DNA of 64,000 nt from Amblyornis subalaris. Lineage: Eukaryota; Chordata; Aves; Passeriformes; Ptilonorhynchidae. The notes beneath the pieces were generated by a model. That model was not told where the DNA came from and made no database searches. It worked only from the letters and a program-made list of their open reading frames with translations. Numbering within the stretch: the stretch's first letter is position 1; each line of letters begins with the position of its first letter. The position numbers and the translations under genes are program-made. The stretch covers positions 372,001 to 436,000 of the forward strand of contig JACAXG010000055.1 of assembly GCA_018881555.1 (NCBI GenBank), written 5' to 3'. This document shows positions 63,618 to 64,000 of this stretch, one piece after another.

Positions 63618-64000
63618 AAATGCTGGCTCACTGGCAGANCCCAGCTTCGCCAGACGTATTCCTGCAGCAGCCACCACTCTGCCCTGTGCCCCAAACCAAC
63701 CAGGTCACTCACCATCTCCCTGCACGCCAACCTCTCAGCCAGGCAGGGCAGTCTGAGCGGGCAGGGAGTGACACTCACAGCCATCCTGGTGTCTCTGGAC
63801 TCCCCATAGCTGTATACACAGATCTAAATGCACTCTGAAGCAGTCTCAAGCACTCTAATTATTCCTCTTGCCTGCAGCTCATGCCAGGGACACGGTGTGT
63901 AGGCACTGATAATGAATCAGTTAGCCAAACCTCTGGGGCAAAGCAGCTGTGGCAGTTACAGAGAAAAGCAGTATCAGAGAGGAGAAAAAAGCAAACCTGA
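63618..64000. other. Unique sequence, no gene recognised
   Basis: Moderately GC-rich sequence with short frames open in several phases (72-85 codons) on both strands. None has a recognisable feature. Confidence 0.5.

Overview
This window looks like non-coding DNA from a bird. No protein-coding gene, tRNA, rRNA or known ncRNA could be recognised on either strand. The avian call rests on interspersed repeats: CR1 LINE copies with the characteristic bird 3' end, and long LTRs in the style of avian endogenous retroviruses. The unique sequence is AT-rich with scarce CpG, and open frames are short, overlapping and featureless, as expected for an intergenic desert or a very large intron. About 80 isolated single N calls are scattered through it, as in a draft short-read assembly.

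Layout. 1-8644 is mostly unique sequence with a G-quadruplex motif (3240-3270), a CpG-dense patch (about 5700-6050) and a short CR1 3' end (6705-6762). 8645-9155 is a CR1 fragment encoding the degraded C-terminus of ORF2. 13803-13910 (minus) carries an acceptor, short frame and AATAAA arranged like a terminal exon (speculative). 14174-15253 is a solo LTR of an ERVL-like avian family. 17455-17630 is a CR1 3' end. 21541-23335 (minus) is the most informative repeat: a CR1 that keeps part of the ORF1 esterase, the ORF2 endonuclease and the linker but has lost its reverse transcriptase. 23916-24689 (minus) is a solo LTR with visible TATA box and polyadenylation signal, and it carries about ten times the background density of N calls.

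24690-62463 (about 38 kb) is almost repeat-free apart from microsatellites and homopolymer runs. Several AT-rich, motif-dense blocks in it resemble vertebrate conserved non-coding elements, but that is inference without an alignment. 62464-63617 is a nested insertion: a CR1 3' end split by a 1,019-bp LTR, with a 5-bp target-site duplication (one mismatch).

There is no set of genes acting together. The interest lies in repeat history and in candidate regulatory blocks. No previously undescribed multi-gene system was found.
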